Virus record (IMG/VR): IMGVR_UViG_3300024520_000366
Span: 1-29,245 of that record
Origin: a virus
Length of the DNA: 29,245 nt
Reading direction: 5' to 3' (one strand)
Positions within the stretch are counted from its first letter, which is position 1; each line of letters opens with the position of its first letter. The notes beneath the pieces are model-generated. The model made no database searches. It was given only the letters and a program-made list of their open reading frames with translations, and was not told the origin of the DNA. Below, one piece after another: positions 8,866 through 16,060 of the stretch. The position numbers were made by a program, and so were the translations under genes.

Positions 8866-9810
8866 ATGGCATTCGACGTAACGGCACTTAGTGCATATAT
8901 TGAACAAATGGACTTTCCTTTGATTGCACAGATGCAAGCGACAGGAGGATTAGCAGAAGTAGCTAACATCCAAACAGGAATTAAAGGAAGCTCAAACCTA
9001 CAGTTTTTATCTACAGACGTAGTATTTGGAGCAGATGGCTGCGCTAGAGTAACAGGAGACGCAACAGTATTTTCTCAGCGTACTATTACAGTAGGAGCTA
9101 TTCAAGTAGCAGAGGATTTATGTGTAAAAGCTCTTAACGGATACTGGGCGCAAGTTCTAGTAAAACAAGGAGCAGCAGGAGAGGAAGAATTGCCAATGGA
9201 GATTGAGGCAATTTATATGGAGAAGAAAATGAACGCTCTTAAAAATCAACTTGCGATATCAGACTTTCAAGGAGATTTGCTTAGTGGTGTGAACAACCTA
9301 TCATTTTATGACGGCTTGCTAGTTCAAGTAGATGCTGATGGAACTGTAATAGATGGTAACACAGGAGCAGTAACAGTAGCAACTGGAATTTCTAGCTCTA
9401 ATGTACTAGACATCTTAGATGGTATGTGGGAGTCTATTCCTGACAATATCAGCGAAGCAGATGACTTGTCTTTGTGGGTTCCTACATCAGTATATAAAAA
9501 GTATGTAGTAGCACTTAAGAACGCTAACCTATTTCATTATTCAGGAGATGGCGAGCAAGTTAAACTTTACGGAACAAACGTAGCTTTACGTTCTACTGTT
9601 GGACTACCAAGCGCAGCAGGAACAGAGAGAATGATTTTGGCTAGAGATAGCGGAATAACTATAGGAATGGATGGAGATTCTGACGAGGACGCAATGAGCG
9701 TAAGATTAGACCCAGTATCTGAGAAAAGCATTTTCTTCGATTGTACGTTTAAGCGGGGAATTTCTTATAATTTTGGAAATGAAATTGTAGAATTTACATT
9801 AATTCCTTAA
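8866..9810 (+). CDS. Major capsid protein
   Basis: The 314-residue protein directly follows the protease/scaffold gene and carries a very A-rich leader (AATAAAAAAAAATAATT), consistent with high expression in Bacteroidetes. Its content fits an HK97-fold capsid of the type seen in phages of this phylum. It has an N-terminal helix (TALSAYIEQMDF), an E-loop-like region around VFSQRTITVGAIQVAEDLC, a long spine-like helix (EIEAIYMEKKMNALKNQLA), a P-domain-like LWVPTSVYKKYVVAL, and a C-terminal strand KRGISYNFGNEIVEF. A strong terminator stands 23 bases after its stop. The identification rests on context and overall pattern. Confidence 0.85.
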   Translation: MAFDVTALSAYIEQMDFPLIAQMQATGGLAEVANIQTGIKGSSNLQFLSTDVVFGADGCARVTGDATVFSQRTITVGAIQVAEDLCVKALNGYWAQVLVKQGAAGEEELPMEIEAIYMEKKMNALKNQLAISDFQGDLLSGVNNLSFYDGLLVQVDADGTVIDGNTGAVTVATGISSSNVLDILDGMWESIPDNISEADDLSLWVPTSVYKKYVVALKNANLFHYSGDGEQVKLYGTNVALRSTVGLPSAAGTERMILARDSGITIGMDGDSDEDAMSVRLDPVSEKSIFFDCTFKRGISYNFGNEIVEFTLIP

Positions 9811-9833
9811 TAGGACTTTAACAATAACTTAAG

Positions 9834-9866
9834 AAGGGGTGGGTAATTGCCTAACCCCTTTTTTTA
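9834..9866 (+). terminator. Intrinsic terminator after the capsid gene
   Basis: The stem AAGGGGT pairs with ACCCCTT across a 13-base loop and is followed directly by a T run. It would limit read-through from the capsid gene into the tail tube gene. Confidence 0.85.
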
Positions 9867-9891
9867 TAAACACTAAAAAAAAGAAAATATT

Positions 9892-10407
9892 ATGGCGTGT
9901 GCATTAACTCAAGGAAGGGCAATCGATTGCAGAAATTCCACAGGCGGGGTAGAAGAAATTTTAATAGCTAACTTTGGAGATATCACTATTGATACAGTAG
10001 CAGCAGGAGTAATTACTGCGCTAACCCAAGCAGCAGCTACTAGCTTTTATCGTTACTCCTTAGAAAAAGAAAACGGAAGTTTAGTAGAAACACATACAGG
10101 GTCTTTAGAGAATGGGACTAATGTTTATGATTCTGTCTTAGACTTTAACACTAAAAACTTAACAGCATCAGAAAGCGAGGAGCTAACACTTTTAGACCAA
10201 GCTAGATTGTTCGTGATTGTAAAAGATATGAATGGAATTTATTGGACTGTAGGAGCATATCACGCAGCAGATAAACTAAGCGGTACATCTGTAACTGGTG
10301 CAGCGTTTGGAGATTTAAATGGCTTTACGTATTCAATAAGCTCTAAAGAGTCTGTTAGAATGTTGGAGGTAGATTCTACTGTAATTGCAGGTTTAACAAT
10401 AGCATAG
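9892..10407 (+). CDS. Probable major tail tube protein
   Basis: The 171-residue protein starts MACALTQGRAIDC and contains a YRYSLEKENGSLVET strand pair. It continues with RLFVIVKDMNGIYWTVGA and ends with the phrase GAAFGDLNGFTYSI. This set, especially the G-x-x-x-GDLNG[FY] turn near the end, is a pattern I associate with tail tube proteins of Bacteroidetes siphophages. It is isolated between two terminators and has an A-rich leader (AAAAAAAAGAAAATATT), as expected for a very abundant virion protein. A head decoration protein is the main alternative because it sits directly after the capsid gene. Confidence 0.65.
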   Translation: MACALTQGRAIDCRNSTGGVEEILIANFGDITIDTVAAGVITALTQAAATSFYRYSLEKENGSLVETHTGSLENGTNVYDSVLDFNTKNLTASESEELTLLDQARLFVIVKDMNGIYWTVGAYHAADKLSGTSVTGAAFGDLNGFTYSISSKESVRMLEVDSTVIAGLTIA

Positions 10408-10427
10408 TTTTAAACAACTAATTAAGG

Positions 10428-10457
10428 AAAGGGTAGCGTAATTGTTACCCTTTTTTT
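10428..10457 (+). terminator. Intrinsic terminator after the tail tube gene
   Basis: An 8-bp perfect stem (AAAGGGTA with TACCCTTT) and a 10-base loop are followed by a run of T residues. With the terminator after the capsid gene it brackets the tube gene. Confidence 0.85.
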
Positions 10458-10704
10458 ATGCTCCAAAATAAAATACTTACAAAAAAATTAGGTTTTGTCA
10501 ATAATTGCCTAGAGCTATTTTAAAGCGTTTTAAGACACTTTCGCCTTTCGTTAGTATGTTACCATTAAAAAAAATAGTTCGTAGAAAGCCCATTTCTATT
10601 GGGCTGTAGAGCTAAAAATAAACAGTTAAAAATTTGGTTAATTAATTATTTTTTATTATAGCCTTTATTTTATACAACTAATAAAAATTTTTACAATAGA
10701 TAAT
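10458..10704 (+). other. Noncoding gap, AT-rich, with one hairpin
   Basis: I see no convincing gene on either strand; only ORFs of 17-21 codons occur. A hairpin with stem AGCCCA/TGGGCT and a 7-base loop lies at 10587-10605 without a following T run. Bases 10615-10704 are extremely AT-rich. Because the preceding gene ends in a strong terminator, a promoter for the portal operon is expected here. I cannot point to a clear TTG...TAnnTTTG pair. Confidence 0.5.
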
Positions 10705-10878
10705 ATGGAGTTAAAAGATGAATACAAAAGAGGCGGTTCTGTCTATCATAAAGTAGTCGGACACGTTGCCATAGTAAACGATGAAAAACAGTTTGCTAAA
10801 TATAAAAAATTGGGCTTAGATGTTTTTAAAGCTGAGAAGAAAAAGAAGGAAAAGAAAGACAAAAGTGATTCTGAGTAA
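10705..10878 (+). CDS. Small conserved head-region protein, 57 aa
   Basis: The ORF begins MELKDEYKRGGSVYHKVVG. It has a short beta-like core (HKVVGHVAIVNDEKQ) and a very basic Lys-rich tail (KAEKKKKEKKDKSDSE). It ends in a TAATG overlap with the next gene, which supports it as real and coupled. The start is the first ATG after a long noncoding gap. Similar small proteins with a Y-H-K-V-x-G-x-x-x-I-V-N core occur between capsid and portal genes in related phages, as far as I recall. No function can be assigned. Confidence 0.65.
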   Translation: MELKDEYKRGGSVYHKVVGHVAIVNDEKQFAKYKKLGLDVFKAEKKKKEKKDKSDSE

Positions 10879-11273
10879 TGCCTATTTTAATAAACGAAAA
10901 TACTACAAGCAATCTAACTTTAACACTAAAGGAAAAGAGTACACTATCTTCTCCAGTTTACCTATTTCAATTTAGGAACGTAACAGAGAAAGTAAGTTAC
11001 TATTGCATAATGTCAGATACTAGCTTATTCAAGGATAGATACAACGAGTTTGTATTTACAGAGGGAACAGACCTACCTTTAGTAGGGGAGTTAATTTTAG
11101 GAGCAGGAGGACAATATGAGTACTTTGTTTACGAACAAACTAGCTCAACTAACCTAGACCCTGAACTATCAACAGGCTTAGTAGAAAGTGGACTAATGGA
11201 CTTAGAGCGTGCAAGCACTACCTATAATCAGCACGAAATAAATCAGACTTACACAACCCATCAAGTACAATGA
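10878..11273 (+). CDS. Virion-region protein, 131 aa, function unassigned
   Basis: The protein is beta-rich and soluble. It starts MPILINENTTSNLTLTLKEK, followed by SSPVYLFQFRNVTEK, then GGQYEYFVYEQTSS. The N-terminal pattern (an Ile/Leu strand, then LTLxEKxTLSxPxxLFxF) is shared by small structural-region proteins of Bacteroidetes phages. The C-terminus is rich in Thr, Gln and His. Both ends overlap neighbours by a few bases (TAATG before, ATGATGA after), placing it in the portal operon. A head accessory or adaptor role is possible; nothing in the sequence decides this. Confidence 0.6.
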   Translation: MPILINENTTSNLTLTLKEKSTLSSPVYLFQFRNVTEKVSYYCIMSDTSLFKDRYNEFVFTEGTDLPLVGELILGAGGQYEYFVYEQTSSTNLDPELSTGLVESGLMDLERASTTYNQHEINQTYTTHQVQ

Positions 11274-13063
11274 TGAATAAAGAAAATATTTTAATCTTTA
11301 ATTTTGAGGCTAACAAGCCACCAGTATTTAAAGAGGAAAGAGGAAAGGACTATATCGTATATGGTACAGAAGCACCTTATAAGAATTTATACCCTGACTA
11401 TTTAGTAGAATTATACAATACATCAGGAAAGCATAACTCTATTATTAACGGCAAGACTAACTACATAAGCGGTAGAGGTTGGAAAGTAGACCAAACAGTA
11501 AGAACTTTAGAGGACAAAGTAAAGCTAGAAGGGTTTATACAGCATCCTGGAAACGACTCACTATTTGAACTTACTAAAAAGATTGTAAAAGATAACGAGT
11601 TGTTTGGTGGTTATGCTTTAGAAGTTATTGTTACAAAGGATGGCAAAGGTCTTATAATTAATCACATTGACTTTGGAGACATTCGCGTAGGAGTAGAGGA
11701 GGACACTTATTTTTATACCTCAGACTGGGCAAGTAGAAAGCCAACCTCAAATGAGGACTTTGAAACATTAAGCTCTTTTCCTTTTGATGGTTCAGCAGTT
11801 AAAGGAGAAAGATACATTTGTTATTACAAGAGTTACAGACCTAATCTAAAAGAGTACCCTTTGCCAAATTACATAAGCGGGATAAATTACATAAAAAGTG
11901 ATTACGAGGTTTCCAACTATGTATTGAACTCAGTATCAAATGGTTATTCAGGTGGTACGATTTGGAACTTTCATAATGGGCAACCTACTCAAGAGGCTCA
12001 AGCATATATTAAAAAACAGATTAAAAATAAGCATCACGGAAGTAATAACGCAGGCGAGCCAGTTATAATCTTTGACGATGGAAAGGACAAGGGAGTAGAA
12101 ATAATAAGTACTAATCCTAACGGTCAGGATGACAAGTTCATAAACTTAAACCAACAGATACAAGACGAAATATTTACAGCTCACGGAGTAGATGCTTCTG
12201 TATTTATTAAAACCATAGACACAGGCTTTAGCAATAACGCAGACGAGTTAAGGGTAGCAATAGAGGCTATGAATAGTAGTTACATTGAGCCTAACCAAAG
12301 AATGTACGAAAAGCTATTTAATGACTTTGTTGTTTTGTTAGGAATGCCTAGCGGTCTTAAAATAGAAAAGATAGCACCAATTAAGGTACAAATTTCAGAG
12401 AGTACTTTAGTTTCTGTATTAACTACTGACGAGATAAGAGAACTTGCAGGATACAAGCCTTTAGAAAAGCCTTTAGAAAAGAAAACAGAGCAAGTATTTA
12501 GCAATGACGAATTAGAATTAGCATTTAGTAAAATAGGTTATACAGATGACCAAATAGAAGTTATAGAAGTATTTGACATTGATTATAACCCTTTCGACTT
12601 TGCGGATATGTCGCCAATAGATAGCCAAGTTATAGACATTATTAAAGCAAACCCTAAAGTAACAGTAGAGGAGATAAGCGACCAAGTAGGAGAAACACCT
12701 AGCGAAGTTCAAAAGAGAATAGATAGACTGGTTAAGAATGGATTGTTAGACCTACAGAAAACTAAAATAAAAGTAACAGAGGAAGGGGAGCAGGAAGTAT
12801 CAGAACTTATCACAGTTTACAAATACCAAAAGAGAGCCGACATAAGCGGTAGCGAAATAATCGCAGGCACTAGAGATTACTGTAGAGATATGTTAAGTAG
12901 GGATAAGAGTTACACTAGACAGGAGCTTTTAGGAATGGTTAATGATTTCGGGCAAGGTACATTTACACATCGAGGGGGATGGTGGAATAGGAACGGAAAC
13001 AGAGTACCCTACTGTAGGCACGTATGGTCTGCACGTACTGTCAAACTTAAACAAAATGCTTAG
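11270..13063 (+). CDS. Portal protein with fused winged-helix and MuF-like C-terminus
   Basis: Residues about 1-400 form the portal core. Markers are LVELYNTSGKHNSIINGKTN, KIVKDNELFGGYALEV, a clip/stem-like region, and DDKFINLNQQIQDEIFTAHG with later EAMNSSYIEPNQRMYEKLF. The portal forms the dodecameric DNA gate at the capsid vertex. Residues about 460-505 look like a winged helix (VIDIIKANPKVTVEEISDQV). Residues about 520-597 have TRDYCRDMLSRDKSYTRQEL, RGGWWNRNG and VPYCRHVW, resembling the end of MuF-type minor head proteins. A single ORF thus seems to combine portal and minor-head functions. Two ATGs overlap the upstream stop, and either could be the start. Confidence 0.85.
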   Translation: MMNKENILIFNFEANKPPVFKEERGKDYIVYGTEAPYKNLYPDYLVELYNTSGKHNSIINGKTNYISGRGWKVDQTVRTLEDKVKLEGFIQHPGNDSLFELTKKIVKDNELFGGYALEVIVTKDGKGLIINHIDFGDIRVGVEEDTYFYTSDWASRKPTSNEDFETLSSFPFDGSAVKGERYICYYKSYRPNLKEYPLPNYISGINYIKSDYEVSNYVLNSVSNGYSGGTIWNFHNGQPTQEAQAYIKKQIKNKHHGSNNAGEPVIIFDDGKDKGVEIISTNPNGQDDKFINLNQQIQDEIFTAHGVDASVFIKTIDTGFSNNADELRVAIEAMNSSYIEPNQRMYEKLFNDFVVLLGMPSGLKIEKIAPIKVQISESTLVSVLTTDEIRELAGYKPLEKPLEKKTEQVFSNDELELAFSKIGYTDDQIEVIEVFDIDYNPFDFADMSPIDSQVIDIIKANPKVTVEEISDQVGETPSEVQKRIDRLVKNGLLDLQKTKIKVTEEGEQEVSELITVYKYQKRADISGSEIIAGTRDYCRDMLSRDKSYTRQELLGMVNDFGQGTFTHRGGWWNRNGNRVPYCRHVWSARTVKLKQNA

Positions 13064-13211
13064 TAGTTACCAAAGGTTAAAATTTAAAAAGGAAGCAGCA
13101 CAGAAAGCAGCAGAGGAACTTAAAGAAGATATAGAGTTTATTATTATGCGACCACACACAGCAAGAGCAAAGAATATAAGAAGGGAAGTAAAAGAAAAAC
13201 ACAATGGCTAG
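13056..13211 (+). CDS. Small basic protein, 51 aa
   Basis: The frame is open further upstream inside the portal gene, but the ATG eight bases before the portal stop is the natural coupled start. The protein is helical and charged (MLSSYQRLKFKKEAAQKAAEELKED) with a basic tail (ARAKNIRREVKEKHNG). It overlaps the following connector gene by 8 bases. It has no membrane segment and no recognisable family. Its position between portal and connector suggests a virion assembly accessory, but this is context only. Confidence 0.6.
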   Translation: MLSSYQRLKFKKEAAQKAAEELKEDIEFIIMRPHTARAKNIRREVKEKHNG

Positions 13212-13758
13212 AACACTATTAATAGATATGGACTACATAAAACAGAACTCGATTCTAGATGAGAATGTAGACGAACGCCTAATGGTAGATGCTTTGTGGA
13301 CTGCTCAAAGGGAGTATATTTTACCTATTCTAGGTACTGACTTATTTAATGACATTATAACCAAAGCAGCAGCAGGAACGCTAGCAGGGAATGACTTAGT
13401 ATTAGTTAATACTTATATAGCACCTTGCTTATTAAAATACTTAGTTTTTGAAATGACTCCTATCCTAGCATACAAATACAGGAATAAGGGAGTAGTACAA
13501 CAGAACTCAGAGAATAGTCAAGTAACATCCTTTGATGACCTTAACCACTTGTTAAACAGATGGAGAGATAAAGCGGAGATGTTTGCAAATGATATAATTA
13601 ACTACCTATGTGCTAACTCTACATTGTTTCCTTTATATACAAGTAACTCAGATGGCGACGACATTATACCTAGTAACTCTGCTTTTACTGGTGGGTTATA
13701 TTTAGGTAACGGAAAGTCTAGAGGAGGCTTTGACTACCTTAGAGATTGCTGCGATTAA
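13204..13758 (+). CDS. Head-tail connector-like protein (DUF6712-like)
   Basis: The 184-residue protein begins MARTLLIDMDYIKQNSILDENV and has helices with ALWTAQREYILPILGTDLFN, LVNTYIAPCLLKYLVFEMTP and LLNRWRDKAEMFANDIINYL. This mostly helical pattern, with an early IlgtDLFnd phrase, resembles the DUF6712 family of Bacteroidetes phages. Those proteins occupy the place of the gp6-type adaptor ring below the portal. It lies just after the portal and before a tail-terminator-like gene, which supports that role. The C-terminus contains Gly-rich and Cys residues (GGFDYLRDCCD) of unknown meaning. Confidence 0.7.
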   Translation: MARTLLIDMDYIKQNSILDENVDERLMVDALWTAQREYILPILGTDLFNDIITKAAAGTLAGNDLVLVNTYIAPCLLKYLVFEMTPILAYKYRNKGVVQQNSENSQVTSFDDLNHLLNRWRDKAEMFANDIINYLCANSTLFPLYTSNSDGDDIIPSNSAFTGGLYLGNGKSRGGFDYLRDCCD

Positions 13759-13761
13759 AAT

Positions 13762-13893
13762 ATGGGAAAGAATAAAGTAAAAAAGTTTAGTATAGTAGAC
13801 AGAAAGCTAAGAAAGTTTAGAGATGAAAATAACGTACAACCAAATAATAAAACAATTCGAGGACTTCGCAACAGCTCACAGACAGATAAATGA
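13762..13893 (+). CDS. Doubtful small basic ORF, 43 aa
   Basis: An ATG 3 bases after the connector stop opens a 43-codon frame encoding a very basic peptide (MGKNKVKKFSIVDRKLRKFR). It fills the only gap in this tightly packed operon, but its second half overlaps the next gene by 71 bases in another frame. It could be a leader peptide that couples translation of the downstream gene. No homology is recognised. Confidence 0.35.
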   Translation: MGKNKVKKFSIVDRKLRKFRDENNVQPNNKTIRGLRNSSQTDK

Positions 13894-14278
13894 GTTCGGC
13901 AATGGCGACCTTTGGGAAATTGTACAGCACGATACGTTATTAAAGGACTATAATTATCCTTTGTTATTTGTTCAGGATAGTCCTGCAAGTATTGGAGATG
14001 GCTTTATAACTAACGGTTTTAACATCTTAGTAATGGATAAGGCAAACGAGGGAACGGTTGAAACAGAGGTTAAAAGCGACACCTTATTAATCTTATTAGA
14101 TACTATTGCATACTTTGAAAAGCTATATACAGATAACTGGAAATTTGTAAGTATAGAAAAGACAGGAAGTATCTCTAGCTTTACCGAAAGATTTGACGAC
14201 ACATTAACAGGATGGACAATGTCAATAAGCCTTAAACAACCACTAGCATACGACGAATGCCAAATACCACAAAATTAA
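13823..14278 (+). CDS. Tail terminator-like neck protein, 151 aa
   Basis: The protein starts MKITYNQIIKQFEDFATAHR and has an alpha/beta pattern. A central FNILVMDKANEG strand is followed by KSDTLLILLDTIAYFEKLY. It ends with RFDDTLTGWTMSISLKQPL and a short DECQIPQN tail. The DxLTGWxxxIxL phrase near a C-terminal Cys is typical of neck-region proteins in Bacteroidetes phages, and the small alpha/beta layout fits tail terminators that cap the tube. Its place after the connector gene supports this. The start at the first ATG lies inside the small upstream ORF. Confidence 0.6.
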   Translation: MKITYNQIIKQFEDFATAHRQINEFGNGDLWEIVQHDTLLKDYNYPLLFVQDSPASIGDGFITNGFNILVMDKANEGTVETEVKSDTLLILLDTIAYFEKLYTDNWKFVSIEKTGSISSFTERFDDTLTGWTMSISLKQPLAYDECQIPQN

Positions 14279-14290
14279 TAAATAAATAAA

Positions 14291-14566
14291 ATGACAAACT
14301 CAGGAGAATTAATTGCCATAAATGGCGTAGTAATTATTAACGATGCAGCAGAGAATGTAGTAAATGCAGACTCTTATTACGTAGCAGAGGACACAGTAAT
14401 AGCACGAATAGAAATTAACGGAGATGACACGACAGATGTTAAAGCTAATTATATTTCTACCCCTGCCACAGCAGTAAAAGGAGGTATATTAATAACGCCT
14501 CAAAGTGGCGATTACTTTAGTGCAATAACTTTAACTAGTGGCTCTGTTGTAGCTATCTTAAAATAG
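14291..14566 (+). CDS. Small beta-structured virion protein, 91 aa
   Basis: The protein (MTNSGELIAINGVVIINDAA ... TPQSGDYFSAITLTSGSVVA) consists of alternating short strands with turns and has no signal or membrane segment. The ending, YFSAITLTSGSVVAILK, resembles small appendage or decoration proteins found beside fibre genes. Its leader is A-rich (AATAAATAAATAAA). It lies directly before a receptor-binding-like protein, so it may be a virion surface protein or a base for it. I do not recognise a named family. Confidence 0.5.
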   Translation: MTNSGELIAINGVVIINDAAENVVNADSYYVAEDTVIARIEINGDDTTDVKANYISTPATAVKGGILITPQSGDYFSAITLTSGSVVAILK

Positions 14567-14569
14567 ACT

Positions 14570-15406
14570 ATGCACGGATACGGATATGGATATAAAAACA
14601 GCTTAGTAGTAGGTGCAGGAGGAGGAGGAGGCTCTTATCTAGTGGACAACTACTCTCCGTATGTAGCTTATGACTTGCGTAAAATTTCAAGCGCAGCAAC
14701 AAACTCTATTAGAGTAAGAAGGTCAAGCGATAACGCAGAGCAAGATATTGGATTCAACGGAGATGCTTTAGACGAAACAGCATTAACTACATTTTGTAGT
14801 GGTACAGATGGTTTTGTTACTACATTCTATGACCAAAGCGGAAACTCTTTAGATGCTGTAATGACTACAGCCTCTAGCCAACCACGTATTTGCTTAAATG
14901 GCGTTATTGATTTAGTGAATAGCAAACCCGCTATTTTAGGCGATGGTGTTAACGATAGCTTAAGGGTTACGGGGTTAGTTGGTTCTTTGCCTAATACCCA
15001 ATTTGCACTTTATGATAAGGTGGGAACGTCGGGGTATTTTGGGTCATTTGGACTTACAAGTGGTATTACTGGTTTTGGCTTAGGTAGTACAGGCTCAAGA
15101 ATATACCAAAATGGTGGAGCATTCGGACCTTTTTCAGCTTTAAACACACAGGCTTTATTAATGATGAAATCAACAGAGCTAACAACTTCAGACTGGAAAT
15201 TTTATGAGAATGGCAGCGTAATAACTAACAGTGGCGAAACTATAGGAACACTTACCTATAATAGAATAAGTTTATTTGATAGACCTAATAATGTTAGTAG
15301 ATGTAATATGTATCTTCAAACATACTTATTATTTAATTCGGATGAGTCAGTTACGAACAGGGTAGCTATTCAAGACAATATAAACACTTATTATTCAATT
15401 TATTAA
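14570..15406 (+). CDS. Receptor-binding-type protein with arabinofuranosidase B / LamG-like domain
   Basis: After a short Gly-rich N-terminus (VVGAGGGGGSYL) comes a beta-sandwich pattern: YVAYDLRKISSA, IRVRRSSDNAEQDIGF, FVTTFYDQSGNSLDAV, QPRICLNGV and KPAILGDGVNDSL. This series matches the concanavalin-like fold annotated as the alpha-L-arabinofuranosidase B catalytic-like domain in many phage tail proteins. In that family the segment binds or processes surface polysaccharide. The lectin-like half extends to about residue 260. Activity is unproven. The neighbours are a small beta protein before it and a small acidic protein after it, suggesting a host-recognition module distinct from the one near 4.6-5.4 kb. 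Confidence 0.7.
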   Translation: MHGYGYGYKNSLVVGAGGGGGSYLVDNYSPYVAYDLRKISSAATNSIRVRRSSDNAEQDIGFNGDALDETALTTFCSGTDGFVTTFYDQSGNSLDAVMTTASSQPRICLNGVIDLVNSKPAILGDGVNDSLRVTGLVGSLPNTQFALYDKVGTSGYFGSFGLTSGITGFGLGSTGSRIYQNGGAFGPFSALNTQALLMMKSTELTTSDWKFYENGSVITNSGETIGTLTYNRISLFDRPNNVSRCNMYLQTYLLFNSDESVTNRVAIQDNINTYYSIY

Positions 15407-15407
15407 T

Positions 15408-15656
15408 ATGATAGTTTTAGGATATAAATTTTTAACAATAGAAGATTTTAATACTTCAAATGCTTTGTGTAATAAATATTACGGCATACCTGTAAATGAT
15501 ACAGACACAACAAGAAACTGGATAGCTTACTCAATAAGTTATACTGTATCTAATGAGATTGATTTTTACTTTTGGGTAGGCAATGAAACTATTATTTTAG
15601 GTTCTCCTACAGAGTTTGAAGTTAGAGAGAAAACAGAACCAATACAAATGAAATAA
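15408..15656 (+). CDS. Small protein downstream of the receptor-binding gene, 82 aa
   Basis: The protein reads MIVLGYKFLTIEDFNTSNAL, then KYYGIPVNDTDTTRNW, then IDFYFWVGNETIILGSPTEF. It is acidic, soluble and probably alpha/beta. Small proteins with an N-terminal helix, a YGIP phrase and a closing LGxPxEFE strand often follow fibre genes in related phages. They may act as fibre chaperones or caps, but this one has no known function. The start lies 1 base after the upstream stop. Confidence 0.55.
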   Translation: MIVLGYKFLTIEDFNTSNALCNKYYGIPVNDTDTTRNWIAYSISYTVSNEIDFYFWVGNETIILGSPTEFEVREKTEPIQMK

Positions 15657-15667
15657 ACACATAGAGG

Positions 15668-16060
15668 ATGGATGGGATGGAGTTGGCGTTTAATACTAAA
15701 GATGTTATATACATAATCGGTTTTGTAGTTACTGGGCTTAGTGCTTGGTTTAAAGTGAAGATAGACAAAGAGAAGATGAGCAATGAAATTTTTATACTAG
15801 AAAAGGAAATGCTAAAATGCGATGAACAATTCAAACACGAGGTTTTAAATGCTAAGAATGGCAGGAGAGCTACAAAAAAGGAAGCTATGGAATATATCGA
15901 CAAAGCAGAAAGTACACTACATTCAAGAATAGACAGAGTACGAGATGACAACTTAAAGAGCTACGATAAACTAGAACTTAAAATAACTGAACTAGATAAG
16001 AAATATGATGTATCGACTTTGGCAATTATTACAGCAATTCAAAACAGTAAAAATGTATAG
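15668..16060 (+). CDS. Membrane-anchored coiled-coil protein of the lysis cassette
   Basis: Residues 13-28 (VIYIIGFVVTGLSAWF) form one N-terminal membrane segment, followed by a charged coiled coil over about 31-120. The gene directly precedes the endolysin and overlaps it. One transmembrane helix plus a coiled coil recalls XhlA-type or other accessory holins, with the topology reversed. It may anchor or gate the lysis complex, or instead be a virion-release or superinfection protein. Two in-frame ATGs (15668 and 15677) are possible starts; the second follows a GGATGG stretch. Confidence 0.6.
   Translation: MDGMELAFNTKDVIYIIGFVVTGLSAWFKVKIDKEKMSNEIFILEKEMLKCDEQFKHEVLNAKNGRRATKKEAMEYIDKAESTLHSRIDRVRDDNLKSYDKLELKITELDKKYDVSTLAIITAIQNSKNV

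Noticed and set aside
7512-8969. Long minus-strand open frame of 485 codons opposite the protease gene
   Set aside because: It is a low-complexity Ser/Thr/Ile/Leu-rich mirror of a Glu/Val/Thr-rich gene, with no start context, and the + strand protein has clear protease motifs.
10461-10634. Short ORFs of 17-21 codons in the noncoding gap
   Set aside because: Too short, no coupling to neighbours and no leader; nothing distinguishes them from chance.
12942-13055. Upstream extension of the 51-residue ORF inside the portal gene
   Set aside because: It lies fully within the conserved portal C-terminus; the ATG at the portal stop is the better coupled start.
16005-16052. Longer N-terminus for the endolysin
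   Set aside because: It overlaps the coiled-coil gene by 56 bases and adds a non-conserved Gln/Leu-rich peptide; the ATG at 16053 overlaps the upstream stop naturally.
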